5,051 nt of DNA from Paracoccaceae bacterium (lineage in GTDB: Bacteria; Pseudomonadota; Alphaproteobacteria; Rhodobacterales; Rhodobacteraceae): positions 1-5,051 of the forward strand of contig JANSYB010000234.1 in NCBI GenBank assembly GCA_024742655.1. Reading direction: 5' to 3'. The position numbers and the translations under genes were made by a program. Positions 1 through 5,051 of this stretch are shown piece after piece (position 1 is the first letter of the stretch; every line of letters begins with the position of its first letter). The notes beneath the pieces are model-generated. The model made no database searches. It saw only the letters and a program-made list of their open reading frames with translations, and was not told the DNA's origin.

Positions 1-489
1 GATCGCCCCCCCGAGCGCGCGTTCCATCTGCGCCGTGACCGACCGGCCAAAGGCGATCTCGCGCTCCACGGGGATGATCCCGGCCAATGTGTCGGCCATG
101 CGGGGCAGGATCACGAACAGCATCAGGACAATCGCCGCGACAGCCAGCGCCGCGCGTCGTCCGATGCGCCCCCAACTGCCCCTGTGCACGTCGCGCCGCG
201 TCAGATCGGGACACAGGGCGCGTAACTCCGCGATCAGGCCCGGTTCGGAAAAGCTCAGCCGTGCGGTATCGCGCGGGGATTCGTCCCCGCTTTCGCCATG
301 CAATGTCACGGTCAGGCCATAGTCGCGGGCATGGTCGGTCAGCGCGCGCAGCCGGGCCAGCGGCCAGCGCTGCTCTGTCACGCTCTCGCCCGAGAACACC
401 AATACCCCGGCGGCGCGATCAAGGGTGACATCCACCCTGTGGCGTGCCGCGGTTCGCCCGTCAAAATACCGCCCCGCGGCCTGTGCCAT
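1..489 (-). CDS. M48-type membrane metallopeptidase, N-terminal part (cut by the left window edge)
   Basis: The reading frame is open from the ATG at 489 to base 1 (163 codons, no stop), so the gene is incomplete and its C-terminal part lies outside. Residues about 5-80 form a soluble region opening MAQAAGRYFDGRTAARHRVD, which resembles the small beta-rich domain (DUF7092 type) preceding the peptidase in many M48 proteins. A hydrophobic segment at about 112-128 (AALAVAAIVLMLFVILP) follows an Arg-rich stretch, so the N-terminal domain should be cytoplasmic and the rest periplasmic. The piece after it (IIPVEREIAFGRSVTAQ, 138-154) resembles the start of an Oma1/BepA-like M48 domain. The zinc motif HEXXH is expected beyond the edge, so catalytic competence cannot be judged. 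The ATG overlaps the stop of the DUF898 gene by one base (TGATG), indicating translational coupling. A G7 run lies near the edge. The family call rests on domain layout and the DUF898 neighbour. Confidence 0.75.
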   Translation of the reverse strand, partial: MAQAAGRYFDGRTAARHRVDVTLDRAAGVLVFSGESVTEQRWPLARLRALTDHARDYGLTVTLHGESGDESPRDTARLSFSEPGLIAELRALCPDLTRRDVHRGSWGRIGRRAALAVAAIVLMLFVILPRMADTLAGIIPVEREIAFGRSVTAQMERALGGAI

Positions 490-1697
490 CAGATCGCGCC
501 ACCCACGTCCAGCGCATCGGCAAAGCCCTCGGCATCGGCCCCGGTATCGGCGGCACGCTGATGAATTTCGTCCAGCGCATCGGCATTGCGCACGGTCACG
601 GTCTGCACCACATGCGCGATGATCGGCTGCGTGATCCAGACCAGCGCCAGGGCCCCGGCCACGGCCAGCGCGGCGATGTAGATACCGGCCAGAAGGACAC
701 CGCCCAGCACCGCGCCAACGCCCAGGCCAGCGCCCGCGCTGCCAACCAGCAATGGCCCAAGGACCATCGAGGCAACGACACCAACCACGGCGAACACCAG
801 CCCTGTCAGCAACCCCACGACCAGACCACCGACAAGAACGGTCGAGACGATCACGCCGGTTTCGGTATTCGCCTGGAACGTGATCTTGCCATCCAGCAGC
901 TTGTTGCCGGTCAGGTAGATGAAGCTTTGCACCCGGTAGGACACCATCCCGATCATCAGCCAGACATAGCCCACGAGGCCCATCAGCCCGGCAATCGCCG
1001 GTGAGCCCATCGCGGCCCCGGCGGCGACACCGCCAAGCAGAACCACCAACCCGATGATCAGATGCTTCATCGCCGGATAAAGCCGGGTCCAGCTGCCGGT
1101 CTGCTCGAACCTTGCATCGCCGAACCAGCTGCGGTCGGTGACGTATTTCTCAAGCCAGAAGGTCTGGCGCGGCAGCAACAGGCCCAGAGTCAGGATGGTC
1201 AGGGCCCAATGCCCTATCGCCCGCCAGACATAGCCCCACGCGCCCTTGTCCGCGCCAAAACGCAGCCCGCGCCACCGTGTCCGGGCCAGCTTGTATCGGC
1301 GCGCGCGGTACTGGGCAAAGAAGATCAGCGGCACGACCGCCAGCACGGTGATATAGAACGCCCCGGCCTGGGCCAGAAACTCTGCCTCCGTCGTGGGTTC
1401 GCGCAACAGGGTCAGGCCGAAATAGAACAGGATCATCTGGATGATGCCGAGGTAGATCGCCAGCACCACGATCGCAAAGAGAAAGCCCAGGAATTTTTCA
1501 AGCCCGGTGCCGGTGTATTCGAACGTGTCGCCCTCGCCCACGGTCGATGACCAGATATAGTTGCGAATACGCGTCTTGGCCCAGAAACGGTAGATGCCCA
1601 GCGTGACCGCCGTCAGCAGCGCCGTCGTGAACGCGAGGTTGAAAAGCGGGCCTTTCTGGCCCTGATAGTGCCCTTGAATGATCTTGCCTGCGTCCAT
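489..1697 (-). CDS. DUF898 / YjgN family polytopic inner-membrane protein
   Basis: This is an integral inner-membrane protein of unknown biochemical role. Numbering from the ATG at 1697 (402 aa), residues 32-41 read TLGIYRFWAK, followed by RIRNYIWSS (43-51) and EYTGTGLEKFLGF (60-72); these are hallmarks of DUF898. A degenerate second copy begins with TLGLLLPRQTFWLEKY (170-185), and RWRGLRFG (141-148) echoes family motifs, so the protein looks internally duplicated. About eight hydrophobic segments are visible, near 18-35, 69-96, 111-130, 161-176, 210-231, 234-253, 279-311 and 326-358. The last two are rich in Gly, Val and Ala. A polar, acidic tail (about 369-402) ends the protein. An in-frame ATG at 1718 would add seven residues (MWGKGIG). 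I prefer 1697 because those codons overlap a purine-rich GGGGAAAGGG that looks like its ribosome-binding site, and conserved sequence starts later. The stop overlaps the M48 start by one base. This pair recurs in proteobacteria, which suggests a shared envelope job. Confidence 0.88.
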   Translation of the reverse strand: MDAGKIIQGHYQGQKGPLFNLAFTTALLTAVTLGIYRFWAKTRIRNYIWSSTVGEGDTFEYTGTGLEKFLGFLFAIVVLAIYLGIIQMILFYFGLTLLREPTTEAEFLAQAGAFYITVLAVVPLIFFAQYRARRYKLARTRWRGLRFGADKGAWGYVWRAIGHWALTILTLGLLLPRQTFWLEKYVTDRSWFGDARFEQTGSWTRLYPAMKHLIIGLVVLLGGVAAGAAMGSPAIAGLMGLVGYVWLMIGMVSYRVQSFIYLTGNKLLDGKITFQANTETGVIVSTVLVGGLVVGLLTGLVFAVVGVVASMVLGPLLVGSAGAGLGVGAVLGGVLLAGIYIAALAVAGALALVWITQPIIAHVVQTVTVRNADALDEIHQRAADTGADAEGFADALDVGGAI

Positions 1698-1863
1698 CCC
1701 GATACCCTTTCCCCACATACACGCCTAACGAGATTTGATCCCCCGGATACCCGTTAAGGCTAATCTTCGGCAAGGGGCTGCCGTTACAAAATGTCCCTAT
1801 CCGCGTTGTTTGGCGGTTGTGCGACCTTCACGGTTCAATTCCGTGACACCCGTGTCGATCCGG
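1698..1863 (-). promoter_or_regulatory. Spacer between parC and the DUF898 gene, with a weak promoter candidate
   Basis: This 166-base gap separates parC from the DUF898-M48 pair, long enough for the pair to have its own promoter. On the minus strand the best sigma70-like match I find is TTGCCG (1773-1768), 18 bases, then TATCCG (1749-1744). Both boxes are only partial matches, so this is a suggestion. Just upstream, a small inverted repeat CGGCA-N6-TGCCG (1768-1783) overlaps the -35 candidate. The ribosome-binding candidate GGGGAAAGGG lies immediately before the ATG at 1697. No small gene is convincing in either direction. Confidence 0.3.
1828..1856 (-). terminator. Weak hairpin region downstream of parC
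   Basis: About 18 bases after the parC stop (minus strand) lies a perfect 6-bp stem with a 7-base loop: on the plus strand TCACGG-TTCAATT-CCGTGA (1828-1846). A 12-bp palindrome GACACCCGTGTC (1845-1856) overlaps its edge. No run of U follows in either direction, so this is not a standard intrinsic terminator. It could stabilise the parC mRNA 3' end, pause polymerase for Rho, or have no role. Its plus-strand form also mimics a tRNA T-arm (see findings). Confidence 0.25.
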
Positions 1864-4299
1864 TCAGGTAAAGCGGTTGTCCCGCGGGAAACCGCGCGGC
1901 GCCATGCGACCGGTGCCGGCGCGTTTGCCGATCCATTCGGCCAGTTCCGTCTCGGTGCGCGTGCGGCCTGCCGGGTCAAGCCAGCTCAGCCCCTCGGCCA
2001 AGGTGAAGGTGGTGGCATCGCTCAGCCCGCCATCCTTGTATTTCTGCAGCCGAACGCCCTTGCCACGGCCCATCTCGGGCAACTCATCAAGGGCAAAGAC
2101 CAGCACCTTGCGGTTCTCGCCCACGCAGGCCACGTGATCGCCTGTCACCGGGCGGCAGACCTGCGCGCGCACACTATCCTTGACGTTGAGCACCTGTTTG
2201 CCGGTGCGGGTCTGGGCCAGCACGTCATCCTCGGGGACGATAAACCCATCCCCCGCACTAGACGCCACCAGCAGCTTGCGGCCCGGCTTGTGGATGAAGA
2301 GGTCCACGATATCGGATTCGTTGGGCAGATCAACCATCAGGCGCAGCGGTTCTCCCATCCCGCGCCCGCCGGGCAGATTGGCGGCGCTCAGTGTATAGAA
2401 CCGCCCGTTCGTGCCAAAGACCAGCAACCGGTCGGTCGTCTCGGCATGAAAGACGAACCGGCCCTCGTCGCCATCCTTGAACTTCAGCTCGCGATCAAGG
2501 TCGATATGACCCGACATCGCGCGGATCCAGCCCATCTTGGAACAGACAACCGTGATCGGCTCCCGGTCGATCATCGCCTCCAGCGGCACCTCTTCGACCT
2601 CGCCCGCCTCGGCGAACGCGGTCCGGCGCGCGCCACCGTCGAACGCCTTGCCAAAGGTCTTGCGCACCTCGCGCAGCTGCTCGGCAATGGCGTCCCATTG
2701 CAGGGTCTCATCCTCAAGCAGGTCCTCAAGATCGGCGCGCTCTTCCATCAGCGCGTCGCGTTCGCGAACCAGCGCCTCTTCCTCCAGCCGGCGCAGGCTG
2801 CGCAGACGCATGTTCAGGATCGCCTCGGCCTGCACATCCGAAAGACCGTTCTCGCGGCCCTCATAGCTTTGCGGCACCTCGCGGTCGGGCGCGGTTTCGG
2901 ACAGGACGCCCGTCGCCTCGGCCTCGGCATCCGCGACAAGGCGCAGGGCGTCGATATCCACACCCTCGAGCGGCGAGCGGTACTCGGCCTCGCTCATGGC
3001 GCGGGTCAGGGTGGCCTGGTGCGGTGTGCTCCAGTCCTCGTACATCAGCGCGATCTTGGGTTCATCGTCATAACGGATGATCTCTATCACCCGGTCGAGG
3101 TTCAGGAACGCGGTGATCAGGCCCTGCAACACCTCGAGCCGGTGGTCGATCTTGGCCATCCGGTGACGTGAGCGCCGGATCAGCACCTCGCGCCGGAAAT
3201 CGAGGAAGGCGCGCAGCACCTCCTTCATCGAGCAGACCTTGGGCGTCACGCCGTCGATCAACACATTCATGTTGAGCGAGAACCGCACCTCCAGATCAGA
3301 GTTGCGAAAGAGCGTGCCCATCAGAACCTCCGGGTCCACGTTCTTGGAGCGCGGCTCAAGCACCATGCGGATGTCATCGGCACTTTCGTCGCGCACATCG
3401 GCGAGGATCGGCACCTTCTTGGTCTGGATCAGCTCGGCCAGCTTCTCGATCAGCTTGGATTTCTGCACCTGGTAGGGGATTTCGGTGACCACGATCTGCC
3501 ATTGGCCGCGGCCCAGGTCCTCGACCTCCCACTTGCAGCGCAGGCGAAACGACCCGCGCCCGGTGCGATAGGCCTGCGCGATGTTCTCGGGCGGCTCCAC
3601 GATCACGCCGCCGGTGGGGAAATCCGGGCCGGGCACATAGTTCAACAGCGTGTCGTCGCGCGCATCCGGCGTCTTGATCAGGTGCAGGCAGGCATTGCAC
3701 AGCTCTTCGATATTGTGCGGGGGGATGTTGGTGGCCATGCCCACCGCGATCCCGCTCGATCCATTGGCCAGCAGGTTGGGAAACTGCGCCGGCAAGACCA
3801 CGGGTTCGCGCAGCGTGCCGTCATAGTTGTCGCGGTAATCGACGGCGTTCTCGTTCAACCCCTCCAGCATGGCCTCGGCCACGATGGTCAGACGGGCCTC
3901 GGTGTATCGGCTCGCGGCGGGGTTGTCGCCATCGATATTCCCGAAATTCCCCTGCCCGTCGACCAGCGGGTAGCGGACGTTGAAATCCTGCGCCAGACGC
4001 GCCATGGCGTCATAGATCGCGGCATCGCCATGCGGGTGGTAGTTGCCCATCACGTCGCCGCTGATCTTGGCCGACTTCCGAAAGCCCCCGGTTGCGCTGA
4101 GGCGCAATTCCCGCATGGCAAACAGAATCCGGCGATGCACGGGCTTCAGCCCGTCACGCGCATCGGGCAGGGCACGGTGCATGATCGTGCTGAGCGCATA
4201 GGTCAGGTAACGCTCACCGATGGCGCGGCGTAGCGGTTCTGCCACAGCGGCCGGTTCGCCTTCGGGGCCTATATTGGGGTCGTCGACCAAATCACTCAT
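1864..4299 (-). CDS. parC: DNA topoisomerase IV subunit A (ParC)
   Basis: ParC is the breakage-reunion subunit of the type IIA enzyme that, with ParE, unlinks daughter chromosomes using ATP. The 811-aa product has the winged-helix/tower core (about 21-545): [17 protein letters not shown] (43-59), [15 protein letters not shown] (85-99), [10 protein letters not shown] (111-120), and catalytic Tyr132 in RYTEAR (codon 3906-3904). The coiled-coil region is at about 365-545, with [13 protein letters not shown] at 490-502. The C-terminal beta-pinwheel domain starts near 578 ([19 protein letters not shown]) and includes [12 protein letters not shown] and [11 protein letters not shown] (744-754). ParC rather than GyrA: the C-terminal domain follows E. 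coli ParC (VTIVLSQMGWVRS; ARGQGEPL, from memory) and lacks a canonical GyrA box. Two oddities: about 62 extra residues at 420-485, and Ala93 where E. coli ParC has Ser80. The ATG at 4299 has no strong Shine-Dalgarno sequence; a GGGGGG run lies 13 bases upstream. Length is somewhat above E. coli ParC (about 750), explained by the insert. Confidence 0.96.
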   Translation of the reverse strand: MSDLVDDPNIGPEGEPAAVAEPLRRAIGERYLTYALSTIMHRALPDARDGLKPVHRRILFAMRELRLSATGGFRKSAKISGDVMGNYHPHGDAAIYDAMARLAQDFNVRYPLVDGQGNFGNIDGDNPAASRYTEARLTIVAEAMLEGLNENAVDYRDNYDGTLREPVVLPAQFPNLLANGSSGIAVGMATNIPPHNIEELCNACLHLIKTPDARDDTLLNYVPGPDFPTGGVIVEPPENIAQAYRTGRGSFRLRCKWEVEDLGRGQWQIVVTEIPYQVQKSKLIEKLAELIQTKKVPILADVRDESADDIRMVLEPRSKNVDPEVLMGTLFRNSDLEVRFSLNMNVLIDGVTPKVCSMKEVLRAFLDFRREVLIRRSRHRMAKIDHRLEVLQGLITAFLNLDRVIEIIRYDDEPKIALMYEDWSTPHQATLTRAMSEAEYRSPLEGVDIDALRLVADAEAEATGVLSETAPDREVPQSYEGRENGLSDVQAEAILNMRLRSLRRLEEEALVRERDALMEERADLEDLLEDETLQWDAIAEQLREVRKTFGKAFDGGARRTAFAEAGEVEEVPLEAMIDREPITVVCSKMGWIRAMSGHIDLDRELKFKDGDEGRFVFHAETTDRLLVFGTNGRFYTLSAANLPGGRGMGEPLRLMVDLPNESDIVDLFIHKPGRKLLVASSAGDGFIVPEDDVLAQTRTGKQVLNVKDSVRAQVCRPVTGDHVACVGENRKVLVFALDELPEMGRGKGVRLQKYKDGGLSDATTFTLAEGLSWLDPAGRTRTETELAEWIGKRAGTGRMAPRGFPRDNRFT

Positions 4300-4306
4300 A
4301 GATGAT

Positions 4307-4335
4307 GTGATACCCCCCGGATAAATCGCCGTAAA
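4307..4335 (-). promoter_or_regulatory. Candidate parC promoter, very close to the ATG
   Basis: On the minus strand, TTTACG (4335-4330, four of six matches to TTGACA) is followed after exactly 17 bases by TATCAC (4312-4307, four of six matches to TATAAT). Only seven bases separate the -10 box from the parC ATG at 4299, so transcription would begin at or within a base or two of the start codon. Together with the poor Shine-Dalgarno sequence this fits a leaderless mRNA. It is a pattern match only; a promoter further upstream is equally possible. Confidence 0.3.
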
Positions 4336-4342
4336 GCACCAG

Positions 4343-4369
4343 ATGGGGAAATGACCCGGGTTTTCCCAT
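4343..4369. repeat. 27-bp imperfect palindrome in the divergent spacer
   Basis: The left arm ATGGGGAAA (4343-4351) pairs with the right arm TTTTCCCAT (4361-4369) over nine positions: eight Watson-Crick pairs and one G.T pair (4348-4364). The nine-base centre contains CCCGGG. In DNA it could be the operator of a dimeric regulator. In RNA it could form a hairpin in a rightward leader transcript, if transcription starts that far upstream. No T-run follows it, so it is not an intrinsic terminator. The arms are directly seen; the function is inference. Confidence 0.4.
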
Positions 4370-4370
4370 G

Positions 4371-4455
4371 ATCCACGTGAACGAATCGTGTAGGTTGCAA
4401 TCCACGACGTTTTTGTTGGGCTTTTTGACCGGTACGGTAATTCGGGAGATCCACG
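4371..4455 (+). repeat. Three direct copies of ATCCACG
   Basis: The heptamer ATCCACG occurs at 4371-4377, 4400-4406 and 4449-4455, all in the same orientation. The first copy directly follows the 27-bp palindrome and overlaps CACGTG. The third sits between the GGGAG ribosome-binding candidate and the ATG at 4458. Spacings of 29 and 49 bases are not exact helical multiples of each other. A given 7-mer is expected about 0.01 times in a spacer this size, but the motif was chosen after looking, so significance is uncertain. Confidence 0.35.
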
Positions 4456-4457
4456 GT

Positions 4458-5051
4458 ATGTGGCGTTTTATTCTGGTGACTTTCGCCTTTCTGGGCTGGT
4501 CCTTTTACGAACTCAGCGGTGGGGCCGACTATCGGCCGCATGACAACTCTATTCAGGCGCGCGCCAAGGCTGGCGATCTGCGCCCGGTTGAGGTTGACGT
4601 CGCCAAGATCGAGACCGTGACAGGGGCATCCGACGCGACTGACACGCCCTCCGTTTCCATCGTCGGCCTGTCTGAGGCCGCGACGGACAAGGCCGACCGG
4701 GTCCAGGTCACGCTGGCCTCTGTCAGCACCACGGCCGCGACCGAAACCGCCGCCAAGACCGACATCCTGACCCGGCCCGATCCCGCCTCCGTGGATCAGG
4801 CCGTCGCAAAGGCGCTGACCGAAGGCGCATCCGCCGTTCAGCCGGACGAGGATGACGCCGCGCCCACCGCCGCCTGGCCCGGCGCGATCGAACTTTTCGC
4901 CATGAAAGAACAACAGGCGACTTTGCGCGCGCAGGCCGAGGCCGCGGCGCGGGCCGCAATGGATATCCGTTATGTCACCGGCAATGTGGTCAACATGCGC
5001 GGCGGGCCCGGCACGGAATTCGGCAAGGTCGCCAAACTGACCGAAGGCACC
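4458..5051 (+). CDS. Membrane-anchored SH3-domain protein, N-terminal part (cut by the right window edge)
   Basis: The frame stays open from the ATG at 4458 to the last base (198 codons). GGGAG (4444-4448) lies nine bases upstream and supports this start. Residues 1-19 ([19 protein letters not shown]) form a short hydrophobic N-terminal segment after a single Arg, best read as a signal anchor placing the rest in the periplasm; no lipobox cysteine is seen. Residues about 50-140 are a low-complexity Ala/Thr/Asp/Val-rich, probably disordered linker. Residues about 144-168 ([20 protein letters not shown]) look helical. From about 170 the sequence [20 protein letters not shown] begins a bacterial SH3 (SH3_3/SH3b) domain, with the typical VNMRxGPGTxFxxVxxL pattern; the domain is cut by the edge. 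Such domains often bind peptidoglycan or proteins in the envelope. Its ligand here is unknown. The gene is divergent from parC, so shared control is possible but a shared function is not implied. Confidence 0.85.
   Translation, partial: MWRFILVTFAFLGWSFYELSGGADYRPHDNSIQARAKAGDLRPVEVDVAKIETVTGASDATDTPSVSIVGLSEAATDKADRVQVTLASVSTTAATETAAKTDILTRPDPASVDQAVAKALTEGASAVQPDEDDAAPTAAWPGAIELFAMKEQQATLRAQAEAAARAAMDIRYVTGNVVNMRGGPGTEFGKVAKLTEGT

Larger units (their letters stand above)
4300..4457. promoter_or_regulatory. Divergent intergenic region between parC and the SH3-domain gene
   Basis: This 158-base spacer must hold the start signals of two divergent genes. It is visibly more AT-rich than the flanking genes, with T-runs at about 4410-4414 and 4422-4426. 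It contains a 27-bp imperfect palindrome, three ATCCACG copies, a CACGTG palindrome (4374-4379) and one GANTC (GAATC, 4383-4387), the target of CcrM-type methylation in alphaproteobacteria. For the rightward gene the best promoter guess is TTGTTG (4414-4419), 17 bases, GGTAAT (4436-4441). That match is weak and would put the transcript start almost on the ribosome-binding site. Confidence 0.5.

Noticed and set aside
6..12. Run of seven C (G7 in the M48 coding strand) as a phase-variation site
   Set aside because: Runs of this length are common in GC-rich genomes, and the frame before it is intact and family-like. Nothing beyond the edge can be seen to test a frameshift.
444..1550. Plus-strand frames of 186 and 162 codons at 444-1004 and 1062-1550
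   Set aside because: Both are antisense to the DUF898 gene, which has clear family motifs and membrane segments. Their translations are polar, Gln/His/Pro-rich shadows.
1828..1846. A complete tRNA gene around the T-arm-like hairpin
   Set aside because: No pairing acceptor stem, D-arm or anticodon arm at the required distances on either strand.
1735..3171. A 478-codon open frame on the plus strand
   Set aside because: It lies almost entirely antisense to parC, whose frame encodes a highly conserved protein. Its translation is rich in His, Arg, Gln and Ala with no recognisable domain, as expected for a shadow frame in high-GC DNA.
3502..4233. A 243-codon open frame on the plus strand
   Set aside because: Antisense to the most conserved part of parC (catalytic core). 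No domain and no credible ribosome-binding context.
4296..4913. A 205-codon minus-strand frame ending in an ATGA overlap with the parC start
   Set aside because: The overlap looks operon-like, but the translation is a Gly/Arg-rich shadow opposite the SH3 gene, and it spans the spacer that holds the divergent signals. The plus-strand frame has a good ribosome-binding site, a membrane anchor and an SH3 domain.
1..5051. Mobile element, CRISPR array, toxin-antitoxin or defence system
   Set aside because: No transposase, integrase, terminal repeats, regularly spaced repeats or paired small genes were found. Nearly all of the sequence is accounted for by four ordinary chromosomal genes.

Overview
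The window looks like chromosomal DNA from a high-GC alphaproteobacterium, most likely in the Rhodobacteraceae/Roseobacter group. The inference rests on high GC with GC-rich third codon positions, on the character of the ParC protein, and on the roseobacter-like SH3 protein beside it. It is a taxonomic impression, not a measurement.

Layout. Three genes lie on the minus strand and read from right to left. parC (4299 to 1864) encodes topoisomerase IV subunit A. A gap of about 166 bases follows. Next comes a DUF898/YjgN-type polytopic membrane protein (start at 1697, or possibly 1718, to 489). Its stop codon overlaps by one base the start of an M48-type membrane metallopeptidase, which begins at 489 and runs off the left edge. 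On the plus strand, a membrane-anchored protein with a bacterial SH3 domain starts at 4458, divergent from parC, and runs off the right edge. The 158-base divergent spacer (4300-4457) carries a 27-bp imperfect palindrome, three copies of the heptamer ATCCACG, and a possible parC promoter placed so close to the ATG that the transcript could be leaderless.

How the genes relate. ParC works with ParE, which is not in the window, to unlink replicated chromosomes. The DUF898-M48 pair is a translationally coupled envelope unit whose function is not established; membrane-protein or envelope quality control is a reasonable inference. The SH3 protein is probably anchored in the inner membrane with its SH3 domain in the periplasm, so it is another envelope protein and not an obvious partner of ParC.

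No mobile elements, CRISPR arrays, complete RNA genes or phage genes were found. This is mostly ordinary core-genome DNA. The points most worth a second look are the roughly 62-residue insertion in ParC, the alanine at its main quinolone-contact position, and the repeat-bearing divergent promoter region.
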